From positions 1-64,000 of the forward strand of contig DIVF01000006.1 in assembly GCA_002423285.1 (NCBI GenBank): a stretch of DNA of 64,000 bases, given 5' to 3'. Origin of the DNA: Micavibrio sp. UBA6139. GTDB lineage: Bacteria > Pseudomonadota > Alphaproteobacteria > Micavibrionales > Micavibrionaceae. Position numbers and translations under genes: made by a program. This document shows positions 33,737 to 41,998 of the stretch, piece by piece (position 1 is the first letter of the stretch; each line of letters starts with the position of its first letter). The notes under the pieces are model-generated. The model had not been told where the DNA came from and ran no database searches. It worked only from the letters and a program-made list of their open reading frames with translations.

Positions 33737-34047
33737 TCACGCTCATCCTCCTCGCTTTGCTGTTCTTTATAAGCGGCCAATTCTTCACGGGCGCGTTCCA
33801 GAACGCCGTTCAAAACGGGATCGTCTTGATGGCCGCTTTGCTTGTCGGCCCATTTGGCCAGTTTGATCAGCAATTCAATGTGGGCAATCGCGACCTTGCA
33901 GGATTTATGATATTCAGAAAATTCCTTACTGTCGTTTTCAACCGGCTGCGCCGCATAGATGGAATAAGATATCAGGGCACGCGCAATCATGTCCGGCAGG
34001 AAGGCGACAATGTCCTGCCGGGTTTTTTCTTCGATGTTGCTAGTCAT
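33733..34047 (-). CDS. Small phage protein, candidate small terminase subunit
   Basis: 104 residues from ATG 34047 (MTSNIEEKTRQDIVAFLPD), preceded by AAAGGAT; the longer upstream frame runs through the tail-fibre gene and is rejected. Helical and acidic, ending EEDERE. Its coupling to the large terminase by a 4-nt overlap suggests a small terminase or packaging accessory, but no DNA-binding motif is visible. Confidence 0.5.
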   Translation of the reverse strand: MTSNIEEKTRQDIVAFLPDMIARALISYSIYAAQPVENDSKEFSEYHKSCKVAIAHIELLIKLAKWADKQSGHQDDPVLNGVLERAREELAAYKEQQSEEDERE

Positions 34048-34072
34048 GAATAATCCTTTGGATTTGAAAATC

Positions 34073-36097
34073 TTACGGGAACTTTGAAACGATGTACCAT
34101 TGCCCGCCATTGGACATGACGGTGATGGTGTCGTATTGGCTGCTGAGCGGTTGGTTATATTGATCCGGGCCGCTGCCGCCCTGTTCGCTGACCGTGATAA
34201 CATTGGCCGAACCATCGGTTTTTTTGAGTGTGACCGTGCGCCCCACCGCCTTGGCGGCATTGGCAGGCGGCAAGCGTGCCGTCATTGCCCCGCCAAAGCT
34301 GGACAGCAGATAGACATCCACAGCCATATCAATGTCATATGTCCCCGTTCCATCGAAATAACGTGTATTGCGAACAATGCGGTTCGATGCGGTGATATGC
34401 CATTCCGCCCCGTTCGATAGAACGCTCACATAATCATTTTCACCGCCCAGCAAGATGGTGCGCCCATCCGGACCATTGCCGCCCGCTTCATTGACCGTGA
34501 CAATATTGGATGTCCCGTCCACCTTCTTGACCGTCATGGCAACCCCAACGGCATCCCCGGCATTGGGCAGGGTAATCGTCAGCGCCCCCGATGAGGCCGA
34601 CACCAGATGCATGGAATGGGATGTGTCGAGCGTCACGGTCCCGTTGGTGTCAATATATTCGGTATCATAACGCATGAGGGTTGCGTTCAAATCGGTCACA
34701 CTGGTGCGGCGCAGGCGGTTTTTTTCCGGGTATCCGGCATTGACCGCGTCATAATTTCCACCAGACAGATCATAAATTGCTGCACCATCGCTTTGCGCAG
34801 TCAGGTTAAAGATCGATGTTTCCTCACTGCCCGCATCAATACGGATATTGGGAACGGTGTTAAACGATTCCGTATAGGGATTGACCAGCAAAGTCTTGCT
34901 GCTGGCCGCGCCCAGACGCATACAGGCCATGGCTGTTCCCTTCACATTGGCTTCGCAATCAACGAAGGAATTATTCAACTGGCCATGTTCGATATAAAAA
35001 CCACACCCCGAAATGTCAGCGCCCAGCGAATAGGCCCGACAGACATGGAAACGGTTTGCATTCGGCGTATCCCCCGCCCCCGATTTGGTCAGATGGAATC
35101 CATGGGTGGCCGGTTGTGCGGACAAAACGCGTGTAAAATTATTCCAGTAGCACGGTTTATTGCTGTCACTATACCCGTCCAGCTGCACGCCGATATTGCA
35201 CCCGAACAAGGTCACATCGGTAATATTATTCTGGACGCACGGGCCCAACCGACCGCGCAGTAAAATGCCAATCGAACCACCCTCAATCCGCAAATATTCC
35301 AACCGCGCATAGCTATGCGCGATTTCAACGGCCACAAAACTGTTAGAGGAACAGGCAATCACCGCCCCCTGTCCCGCGCCGATCAGGGATTGCCGTTCAC
35401 CCAATGTAACGGTTCCAGTAATCAAATAGATGCCATTGGGTACAAAGACCGTATCATGCGCACTCAGCGCCCGTTGCAGGGCCAGCGTATCATCGGCCAG
35501 CCCATCGCCCACCGCCCCAAAATCGCGCACCGAGACCAGATCATTAAATTTGTCACCGCTGGTCCGGGTTGTGGCCCCCGTGCCCGATGCCGTATAATCC
35601 GGGGATGCCATGGCCCCCTCCAGTGACACTGCCACGGGGTTGCCACTCCCATCAAACCCCAACGCTTTATTCGCGCGCAAGACCCGGTCGGGTAATGTTG
35701 TCGCCCCCGGCGTTTCATGATCACCGTAACGGAGCATCTGCCCCTGATAACGGCTGACCTGCTGAACACTGGCGGTCAGGTAATCGAGTTCATTGTTGAT
35801 GGCCCGGGCTGAAAAATCGCCCCCTTCAATAAAATCAGTGACCCGCTCCAATGGCAATTGACGCTCCAACGTCACGATGATCCCTGTGGCCGGGGCCACA
35901 GCAAAAATAACCGACCCGCCATCACTGTCCCCGGACCCGGTCACGGTAAACCCAAAACTCTGCCGCGCCCCACCCAGATAAACGGCCAGATCTTCACTGG
36001 CAAAAATCGGAAAAGGATAGGTGAAATCCGTTTGCGTTCCATCCGCCAGATAGCGAACCACCGGGGTAATATCCGGCATTTTGATATGGTCTGTCAT
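34073..36097 (-). CDS. Tail fibre/tailspike with T7 fibre N-terminus and pectate-lyase-like helix
   Basis: 674 residues. Residues 1-135 match the T7 tail-fibre N-terminal attachment domain (YLADGTQTDFTYPFPIFASEDLAVYLGG..ERVTDFIEGGDFSA). Next comes a right-handed beta-helix of the pectate-lyase-3 kind (SVRDFGAVGDGLADDTLALQRAL; GIYLITGTVTLGERQSLIGAG). The C-terminal ~180 residues contain two copies of a beta-rich module (VKKVDGTSNIVTVNEAGGNGPD and LKKTDGSANVITVSEQGGSGPD). It should recognise, and perhaps cleave, surface polysaccharide of target cells. GAAGGATG precedes the ATG. Confidence 0.85.
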   Translation of the reverse strand: MTDHIKMPDITPVVRYLADGTQTDFTYPFPIFASEDLAVYLGGARQSFGFTVTGSGDSDGGSVIFAVAPATGIIVTLERQLPLERVTDFIEGGDFSARAINNELDYLTASVQQVSRYQGQMLRYGDHETPGATTLPDRVLRANKALGFDGSGNPVAVSLEGAMASPDYTASGTGATTRTSGDKFNDLVSVRDFGAVGDGLADDTLALQRALSAHDTVFVPNGIYLITGTVTLGERQSLIGAGQGAVIACSSNSFVAVEIAHSYARLEYLRIEGGSIGILLRGRLGPCVQNNITDVTLFGCNIGVQLDGYSDSNKPCYWNNFTRVLSAQPATHGFHLTKSGAGDTPNANRFHVCRAYSLGADISGCGFYIEHGQLNNSFVDCEANVKGTAMACMRLGAASSKTLLVNPYTESFNTVPNIRIDAGSEETSIFNLTAQSDGAAIYDLSGGNYDAVNAGYPEKNRLRRTSVTDLNATLMRYDTEYIDTNGTVTLDTSHSMHLVSASSGALTITLPNAGDAVGVAMTVKKVDGTSNIVTVNEAGGNGPDGRTILLGGENDYVSVLSNGAEWHITASNRIVRNTRYFDGTGTYDIDMAVDVYLLSSFGGAMTARLPPANAAKAVGRTVTLKKTDGSANVITVSEQGGSGPDQYNQPLSSQYDTITVMSNGGQWYIVSKFP

Positions 36098-36129
36098 GGG
36101 TCATCCTTCTTTTAAAATCCGCACATAAG

Positions 36130-36157
36130 AAAAACCCGCCGGGGCGGGCGGGTTTTT
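36130..36157 (-). terminator. Hairpin between RlpA-like and tail-fibre genes
   Basis: AAAAACCCGCC/GGCGGGTTTTT is an 11-bp stem with a 6-nt loop and is symmetrical, so it could terminate either strand. Inside the cluster it may reduce expression of the downstream fibre, terminase and lysis genes. Confidence 0.75.
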
Positions 36158-36194
36158 CAGGGGGGAATTGTGATTGTTTGTGAGATAGAACGTA

Positions 36195-36659
36195 TTACAG
36201 GCAGCGGCGAATGATCACCTTGCCAACACCTTGCTCTTCAAGACCGATATTGATGGCCGCCTGTTTGGACAGATCGATCACCCGACCCTTGATATAAGGA
36301 CCACGGTCATTGATGCGGACCACTTGTGACTCGCCCGTTTCGGCGTTTTCAACGCTGAGATATGTCCCAAGCGGGAGCGTCTTATGCGCTGCGGTCATGG
36401 CATTCATATTGAACACCTCACCATTGGCGGTTTTACGCCCGTGAAATCCGGGGCCATACCAGGACGCCCGACCCTCACCCAGCATTTGTGTTTCGTTACA
36501 GATTTTAGCCTTCTTCGCGCCGCTTTGCGCCGCTGTCGCAGGGCCAGAAGCCAATGTGACGCCTAAAGCCGCCAGCATAAACACACCGCGCAGGCCATTT
36601 TTCAAAAGTGCTTGTCCGCCGTTTGACAGCATTTTTATGATCCTTTTTTTGATTTTCAT
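36195..36659 (-). CDS. RlpA-like double-psi beta-barrel lytic protein
   Basis: 154 residues from ATG 36659 (MKIKKRIIKMLSNGGQALLKNG). A signal-anchor (VFMLAALGVTLASGPATAA) is followed by an RlpA DPBB domain: GEGRASWYGPGFHGRKTANGE, NAMTAAHKTLPLGTYLSVEN, and VVRINDRGPYIKGRVIDLS with the catalytic-type Asp. There is no SPOR domain, unlike chromosomal RlpA. RlpA-type enzymes cleave denuded peptidoglycan strands. In a virion cluster, between tail-tube and fibre genes, it could be a wall-opening component replacing the large internal transglycosylase of T7. Confidence 0.8.
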   Translation of the reverse strand: MKIKKRIIKMLSNGGQALLKNGLRGVFMLAALGVTLASGPATAAQSGAKKAKICNETQMLGEGRASWYGPGFHGRKTANGEVFNMNAMTAAHKTLPLGTYLSVENAETGESQVVRINDRGPYIKGRVIDLSKQAAINIGLEEQGVGKVIIRRCL

Positions 36660-36730
36660 GATGGTTTCAGTTAACCGCTGCTCTTTGTTGAGAATGTGGC
36701 AGGAATGTCCCCATTTGGTGACCATTTCCA

Positions 36731-37264
36731 TCAGTAATCGGCCAAGGCCCGCTGTAAATTCTGGCGTTCCTGCAACTGGGTTCGTTGCAAAACATTGATT
36801 CTCTTTTCTTCTTCCAGTTGTGAATCGATGGCCTGATTGCGAAGCGCGTCCAGTTTTTCACGTTGGGCTTTTTCCGTTTCAGATTCTTCGAACATACCCA
36901 AAAGTACAGCTTCACCGGACCCATCAGATGAATCCAACCCTTGCGATCCGAACTGCGCATTCTGGCGTGATACGGCGCGGCGGAGCGCATCGCGGCGCGC
37001 GGCTTCGGCTGTGCTGGCGGCTGCGGCCAGATTTTGCTTTTCAAGTGCGGCCGCATTGGCGGTATTTGCTTCCGATAGCCCCTGCTGGGCCTGTAGCTGG
37101 CGCAGGGCCAGATCTTGCTGCGCGAGAAGCGCAGCCCTTTGGTCTTTCTCAGCACCGCCGCTGAATGTCTGGAGTGCAGAGAACGCGGAATCGAGCGTTT
37201 TCACCAATGTTGTTGCCGTCGATAAGGACCCGATCAGTCCGCCTGCGGATAAAGCACCCATCAA
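36731..37264 (-). CDS. Internal virion-type coiled-coil protein
   Basis: 177 residues: a small Gly/Ser/Ala-rich hydrophobic start (MMGALSAGGLIGSLSTATTL), then an Ala/Gln/Glu-rich coiled coil with QNAQFGSQGLDSSDGSGEAVLLG in the middle. It corresponds in position (after tail tube B) and composition to the small internal virion protein of T7-like phages, such as gp14; similar sequences are annotated as internal virion proteins. Its start overlaps the tail tube B stop. Confidence 0.6.
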   Translation of the reverse strand: MMGALSAGGLIGSLSTATTLVKTLDSAFSALQTFSGGAEKDQRAALLAQQDLALRQLQAQQGLSEANTANAAALEKQNLAAAASTAEAARRDALRRAVSRQNAQFGSQGLDSSDGSGEAVLLGMFEESETEKAQREKLDALRNQAIDSQLEEEKRINVLQRTQLQERQNLQRALADY

Positions 37265-39162
37265 TCATTCACCTTCAATTCAGTTGTTACAGATAAAAGC
37301 GTAAACGGCAGCGGGACCGATTGTTCAATCCGCCACAGCGATTTCGCAGAACCGGGTTGCCAGCCAAAGGCCCGCACGCGGACATCTTCGCTGACCCGCG
37401 GCGGTGGCCCGCCGGGAATATCATCCTCGCCCAGCTGACGCAGGGGGATATCACGGAGGCCCCTCCCGACATCAAGGCGCAGGGCCGCTGTGTCCTCAAC
37501 ACGGAAGATCGCTTCGATCAGGCGCATGGCCCGACCCACACCCCCTTCCGCTGACGTACCGGGGGGCAATGGTTCAATGATGTGATTATAGGACAGGCCA
37601 ATGACCACATGACTGGCCGGATCATTCAAGGTGATGCGGCCATCTTCCACCACGCAATCGGGATGAACGATGCCATCGGCCAGAATGGTGACGCTCTGCC
37701 CTTCCAGATGATCAAGCCCTGCCCATGTGATGCTGGGGTCTTCCGCATCACCATCCAAAGCCGAGTCCAGATTGACATCATCATCCAGCCTTTCAATGGT
37801 GGTGACATCACCGCGATCAACCAGCAAGAAAACATCATCCCCGACAACGGCCACCGACTGCACGGACCCTTGCGTTTCATGCAGCGTCCATGCGGCCACC
37901 GCTTCGGCGCGGTAGACGGTCAATGTGGCAAATTTCCCGTCCGCCCGGACCAAAAATAATAAACGGCGACGGGCGTCAAAATCCTGATCGACAGGATCAT
38001 CAATCAAATGCCGCGATAACAAGGCCAGATCGGTTGATTGATAGGCCTGTTCCAGATCAGTATAGATAAATTCACGAATTTCACGCTTGCTGCGAGCGAT
38101 AAAAAGGGTCGCACCATCAACGCTGACCGGGGGAATATGACGGTCTGTTAAGGACCCGATGCGGGTTTGGCGTTTTAACTGCACCGTGGTTGGTGTCAAC
38201 GGATCACCCGTCACCATCCATTCCGCACCCGATGTGAACACCTGCAAATGCCGCCCGGAAAACAGGCCGCGAATGGCATTGACCTGATCGGACAGAATGG
38301 CAAATTCGATGGATTGATCATCAAGCCCGGTGCCCAGATCAAAATTAAACAAATCACCTGACTTTGAAAACCACAGACGGTTTGGCAGATCGCGGCTGCC
38401 GCCAATCACCAAACGCCCCTGATGGAAGGCAACACTGCCCGGATAACCACGCACAGCACTGAAGGCCTGTTCCTGCCAGTCAATGGTGGGTGTGGTGGTC
38501 AGCAATGTTTCGATGACATCCACCGTCACAACGGTGGCGGAGTTAAAGTCTGTAATAACAACTTCTTTCCCACCCACACGCAGCCTTGTCCCTTCATGAT
38601 CTTCGCTAAAAACATTGGCGGATGCTGTCAGAGTCGTGGTGCCGGTTGTAGCCGCCGGGGTGAGCGATACACCGGTGGCGGCAAATTTATAATATGGCTG
38701 GCGGCGGACATTGGCATCCGATGTATAAAATCCCCACCCGTTAAGGGAGAAAACGCCCCCCGCATTGCGGTTCAGTGTGAGCGGCGGCATATCGGGATGC
38801 ACCAGCAACATCGTATCGGCACTTTGCGTCCAGGCGATATTGCGGATATGGGTTTCATCCCACGGCGCATCCAATGTTGCGATATTGGTACCATCGGCAT
38901 AAACATCCAGCTTCCCGGCGGTTAAAACCAGCAGATAGGTTTGTTCTGTATTGAATTCAAAGGAAATCAAACGCCCTGCCCCGCGTGCGTTATCGACGTA
39001 ACGCATCCCGGCGCGGCGTGTAACACCGCCGGTGGGCTGAATAAAGACATTTTGTAATGTGAGGGCACCGTTTTCATAGGCGCGTAAATCACCACGGCCC
39101 AAAAGGGTGCGCGATACTTCACCCGCGGTGAAGGTGGTTTTAACCTGACGAATGCGTGACAT
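37261..39162 (-). CDS. Tail tubular protein B-like (T7 gp12 type) nozzle protein
   Basis: 633 residues. Start MSRIRQVKTTFTAGEVSRTLLGRGDLRAYENGA with LQNVFIQPTGGVTRRAGMRYV, a pattern common to podovirus stabilisation or tail tubular B proteins. Mostly beta-strand, with propeller-like stretches (GSLTDRHIPPVSVDGATLFIARSKREI). It forms the tail nozzle to which fibres attach. AGGGA overlaps the end of the tail A gene. Confidence 0.85.
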   Translation of the reverse strand: MSRIRQVKTTFTAGEVSRTLLGRGDLRAYENGALTLQNVFIQPTGGVTRRAGMRYVDNARGAGRLISFEFNTEQTYLLVLTAGKLDVYADGTNIATLDAPWDETHIRNIAWTQSADTMLLVHPDMPPLTLNRNAGGVFSLNGWGFYTSDANVRRQPYYKFAATGVSLTPAATTGTTTLTASANVFSEDHEGTRLRVGGKEVVITDFNSATVVTVDVIETLLTTTPTIDWQEQAFSAVRGYPGSVAFHQGRLVIGGSRDLPNRLWFSKSGDLFNFDLGTGLDDQSIEFAILSDQVNAIRGLFSGRHLQVFTSGAEWMVTGDPLTPTTVQLKRQTRIGSLTDRHIPPVSVDGATLFIARSKREIREFIYTDLEQAYQSTDLALLSRHLIDDPVDQDFDARRRLLFLVRADGKFATLTVYRAEAVAAWTLHETQGSVQSVAVVGDDVFLLVDRGDVTTIERLDDDVNLDSALDGDAEDPSITWAGLDHLEGQSVTILADGIVHPDCVVEDGRITLNDPASHVVIGLSYNHIIEPLPPGTSAEGGVGRAMRLIEAIFRVEDTAALRLDVGRGLRDIPLRQLGEDDIPGGPPPRVSEDVRVRAFGWQPGSAKSLWRIEQSVPLPFTLLSVTTELKVND

Positions 39163-39734
39163 TATGATTCCCTCGCTTTAATCAGGCTAAAATCTTCGAT
39201 CTGGACCGGTGAATCCTGCTGCGCGTCGATTTGGCGGGCGCGTTGGAATTCGACATCCGCCATGCGGAACAAAGATTCGGCGCGGGAGGTGTTTTCAGTG
39301 ACCGGAATGCAAAATTCCGCGCTCAGACGTGAAATCAGCACGGAGTCAAAATAAGGCGGAAATTCTTCTTCCTCGGGCCGGAAAATATAGGTGAGTGTCA
39401 CCGCATCGGCATTGCTGTGAAGCAGATTGCGGGCGATACGGTAATTCAAGCCGCGCCCACGCCCACCCGCCCCGGCGGACAGGCCGCGCAAGAAATCAGA
39501 TGGCAATTGAAAGGCCCGCTGGTAATCGGCAACAGGCGGTGTTTCCAGTTCGTTTAAGGAAACCTGTCCTGTGGCAAAGCTCCAGCTATAGGCGGACAGC
39601 AGCGCATCGCGCACCGGACCATATAATGCCCCGGCAATTTCAGATTCTGCCGTGCCATCATCAAAGGATGAAATCGGTGCGGCGCCAAGGCGGATCAACG
39701 CCCGGCTGCATAAGGCAATATTGGATAGGGCCAT
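39162..39734 (-). CDS. Tail tubular protein A-like (T7 gp11 type) adaptor
   Basis: 190 residues from ATG 39734 (MALSNIALCSRALIRLGAAP), with AGGAG upstream. It has the gp11/gp4-like adaptor signature: ALCSRALIRLGAAPISSFDDGTAES followed by YGPVRDALLSAYSWSFATGQ. It forms the ring joining portal and tail nozzle. Its stop overlaps the tail B start. Confidence 0.85.
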   Translation of the reverse strand: MALSNIALCSRALIRLGAAPISSFDDGTAESEIAGALYGPVRDALLSAYSWSFATGQVSLNELETPPVADYQRAFQLPSDFLRGLSAGAGGRGRGLNYRIARNLLHSNADAVTLTYIFRPEEEEFPPYFDSVLISRLSAEFCIPVTENTSRAESLFRMADVEFQRARQIDAQQDSPVQIEDFSLIKARES

Positions 39735-39877
39735 GGTGATGTATTCTCCTGCATAAAATGACTGTGAAAAGCGAACAACCACCGGGCTTTTAAAGGCCCG
39801 GTGGTTGCCGATTGATACCCCGGCGACACGGCAAGCTGCGTGACAGGCGGGAGGACGTCAGAAAGACGGTTTAAGGA

Positions 39878-40123
39878 TTAGCTGTAAACCGTGATCGCAA
39901 CCGCGCCGTTGGAATTCCCTGTGACGATGTAGAATTTCGTCGAGGGCGTGCCATCAGTATCAATATTGATGACGATCAGGTCATTGACCCGCATCATGTC
40001 AGAAGCCTTGTTGAAATAGCCCGTTCCCGTAATGGTCGCGGAATTATCAATGGAGGCGTAGTGCCACAGTGTAAAATTATTGGCATAGGCCAGAACACTG
40101 AGATTGGATGAGTCGAAAGCCAT
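39878..40123 (-). CDS. Small beta-rich head decoration-like protein
   Basis: 81 residues, starting MAFDSSNLSVLAYANNFTLWHY, with AGGAGAATAAG before the ATG. Predicted all-beta (TGYFNKASDMMRVNDLIVIN; TKFYIVTGNSNGAVAITVYS). It directly follows the capsid gene, a usual place for decoration or head-fibre genes. The function is inferred from position. Confidence 0.55.
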   Translation of the reverse strand: MAFDSSNLSVLAYANNFTLWHYASIDNSATITGTGYFNKASDMMRVNDLIVINIDTDGTPSTKFYIVTGNSNGAVAITVYS

Positions 40124-40154
40124 TCTTATTCTCCTTTAAGCGATAGGTTCTGGA

Positions 40155-40985
40155 TTAATCCGGTGTTTCGTCACAGCCGATAACAACAACGCCGTTGCCA
40201 TCGATTAAACCCGCACCCTGACTCATCATGTTATTGACGAAGTGGGATGCGCGGTCGCCGTGCCATGTCACATCGGTCTGAACATCAGAACCCGACGCAT
40301 GACCCAGCGCCGTTTTGTGGTACCAGAAGCAGGACCGAATATCGCTGCCATCAATCGGCAAACCCGAATGCGGCATAAAGAGAGAACCGAGCCAACGTTT
40401 CGCCTGAATCCCGCTGAACGGCAAGTCTTCAGTGCCGACGAATTCCGCGTTTGAGAATTCATCAATCTGCAGCAATTGGCTCCATTGTTTGTAACCAACG
40501 ATGCAGTAACGTTCGCCATCGTCCGGAACATCGGCGGCGCCGAGCTTTTCAAAGGCTTGCAGGATTTTTTCGAGCGTCAGGCCGGTATTGCCCTCCGCCA
40601 CGGTCAAGGTGTTGGCGGTGGCCAAAGCATTGATAATCAGTTCATCCGATTTACGGCCCAGCGCATAAGCACCGGCATTTGCAATGACCTGGCGCTCATC
40701 AATATTGGCTTTCAGCTCTTCCAAGCGGTCAACCCAGTCACCGGCATAATAATCCTGCAAAGCAACTTCGATACTGCTATGAGACAGGTTCATCACCGGG
40801 ACCATACCGTGCGTTGATTTTGTTGATGCTGTGCCCTTGCCAACTTTTTGAAAGACAGCGGAGGAACCATTGACGTTATTAATATTGCGTACCGTTCCGC
40901 GCAGTTTGGAACCGACACGCTGATAGGCTTCGTGCACTTCGCGTTCGAATTGCTTGACGAAAGCCTGGTCGAATGTGGTGGACAT
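40155..40985 (-). CDS. Major capsid protein
   Basis: 276 residues from ATG 40985 (MSTTFDQAFVKQFEREVHEAYQ), with GAGGTC upstream; the longer frame is rejected. It shows the podovirus capsid pattern: early helical N-arm (QRVGSKLRGTVRNIN), PVMNLSHSSIEVALQDYYAGDWVDRLEE and a C-terminal VTWHGDRASHFVNNMMSQGAGLIDGNG. It follows scaffold and portal genes, as in T7-like phages, and should form the icosahedral shell in an HK97-like fold. Confidence 0.85.
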   Translation of the reverse strand: MSTTFDQAFVKQFEREVHEAYQRVGSKLRGTVRNINNVNGSSAVFQKVGKGTASTKSTHGMVPVMNLSHSSIEVALQDYYAGDWVDRLEELKANIDERQVIANAGAYALGRKSDELIINALATANTLTVAEGNTGLTLEKILQAFEKLGAADVPDDGERYCIVGYKQWSQLLQIDEFSNAEFVGTEDLPFSGIQAKRWLGSLFMPHSGLPIDGSDIRSCFWYHKTALGHASGSDVQTDVTWHGDRASHFVNNMMSQGAGLIDGNGVVVIGCDETPD

Positions 40986-41136
40986 GTTTGACCTCAAAAA
41001 TAAAATTACAGGTTGCTGTGATTTTTTTGCCCATATCCCCCACCCGTCTGACGCATGCCCGGTTGTCGCCAATTATAAAAATTGGAGGCCAGCGCATTTC
41101 ATAAGCGGCGAAAAAACCATTTCAATTCTTGGAGGG

Positions 41137-41301
41137 GGACGGGCGGCATCGATGCGCCGTTCTCCGTCCCGCAACAAGGTGCCTTCAGGAACGAGGGGGT
41201 CCTTTAACGCCCAATGCCGCCTGCGGGCAAAGCAGGCGGCATTGGGTCAACAAAAACGCCCCGCCCCGTCCCGCAAGCAGCGGAGACGGAATCGGGGCGT
41301 T
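41137..41301. repeat. Three large GC-rich hairpins between PilZ and capsid genes
   Basis: The ~500-bp gap between the capsid start (40985) and the PilZ start (41492) has no ORF but holds three hairpins: GGGACGG/CCGTCCC (41137/41164), a perfect 15-bp stem at 41210-41224/41232-41246 (CCCAATGCC arm), and AACGCCCCG/CGGGGCGTT (41255/41293). TCCGTCCCGCAA-like segments recur. They may be processing sites or terminators separating the two opposite units. Confidence 0.7.
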
Positions 41302-41491
41302 TACGAAGCTATATTAGGAATAAATTCCTTTGCCTGTCAAGCAGAATTTGAAAATTATCTTATCCTGTGGGACACTTAGCGTGAACAGGCGTTCTGTCTG
41401 TTTTTCTTGCCTGCGGTCTTAGGGGTCTGCTAGTTTATGTCAACTTAACCATTCGGGGTGCCGGTGGTTATGAACAATGGGGAACGACCAC

Positions 41492-41875
41492 ATGTTTAGT
41501 TCATTTCTGGCAAGCCTGCGGGCAACAACCAGCAACGATTCAACCGAAACACAACGACGCCATCCACGTCGCGGCAATGACCGCTGCGTTGTCGTCATTC
41601 ACGGCCAAACCTTCCCGGTGGAAAACTGGAGCTTTGGCGGTGTTCTGCTGGGGGCGGATGAACGCCTGTTCGGCACAACACAAGATATCGGCATCACATT
41701 GAAATTCAAACTGCGTAATACCATTTTGGATGTTCCGCACCGTGGTCGCGTCATTCGCAAAACAAACGGCAAAGTCGCCATCGAATTCGAAGCCCTCGAC
41801 AAAACCATCCGCCGCGCCTTCCAACAAGTGCTGGACGATGCGAACGCTTCCGATTTTGCAACCTCGCAGATCTAA
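41492..41875 (+). CDS. PilZ-domain c-di-GMP receptor inside the phage cluster
   Basis: 127 residues from ATG 41492 (MFSSFLASLRATTSND); GGGGAACG precedes it. PilZ motifs are present: the arginine-rich RRHPRR (residues 22-27) and NWSFGG (45-50), matching N-x-S-x-x-G, followed by beta strands GITLKFKL, HRGRVIRK and KVAIEFEA. Such domains bind cyclic di-GMP and change partner activity. It is the only cluster gene on the plus strand, sits between capsid and scaffold, and has its own terminator, so it is a moron-like insertion. The partner is unknown. Confidence 0.8.
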   Translation: MFSSFLASLRATTSNDSTETQRRHPRRGNDRCVVVIHGQTFPVENWSFGGVLLGADERLFGTTQDIGITLKFKLRNTILDVPHRGRVIRKTNGKVAIEFEALDKTIRRAFQQVLDDANASDFATSQI

Positions 41876-41899
41876 TCTGCTTTTCGTAGAAATTAAAAA

Positions 41900-41930
41900 A
41901 GAGGGAGACATTCGTCTCTCTCTTTTATTT
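41900..41930 (+). terminator. Terminator of the PilZ gene
   Basis: AGAGGGAGAC/GTCTCTCTCT (one G-U pair) with loop ATTC is followed by TTTTATTTTT. It is 25 nt after the PilZ stop. Confidence 0.88.
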
Positions 41931-41959
41931 TTGCTCATAAGGAAAAGTTGAAAGGGTTT

Positions 41960-41983
41960 TTAAGGGGGCAATTGCCCCCTTAA
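41960..41983. terminator. Palindromic terminator, copy 5 (perfect 24-nt palindrome)
   Basis: TTAAGGGGGCAA/TTGCCCCCTTAA, flanked by GGGTTT and CCCCTATTCTCTTT, between the convergent PilZ and scaffold genes. The same family occurs at seven other places in the window, so the cluster carries a host-type element. Confidence 0.85.
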
Positions 41984-41998
41984 CCCCTATTCTCTTTC

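Noticed and set aside
33733..34260. 175-residue version of the small terminase-like gene
   Set aside because: Its first 71 residues overlap the tail-fibre gene in another frame; ATG 34047 has a proper ribosome site.
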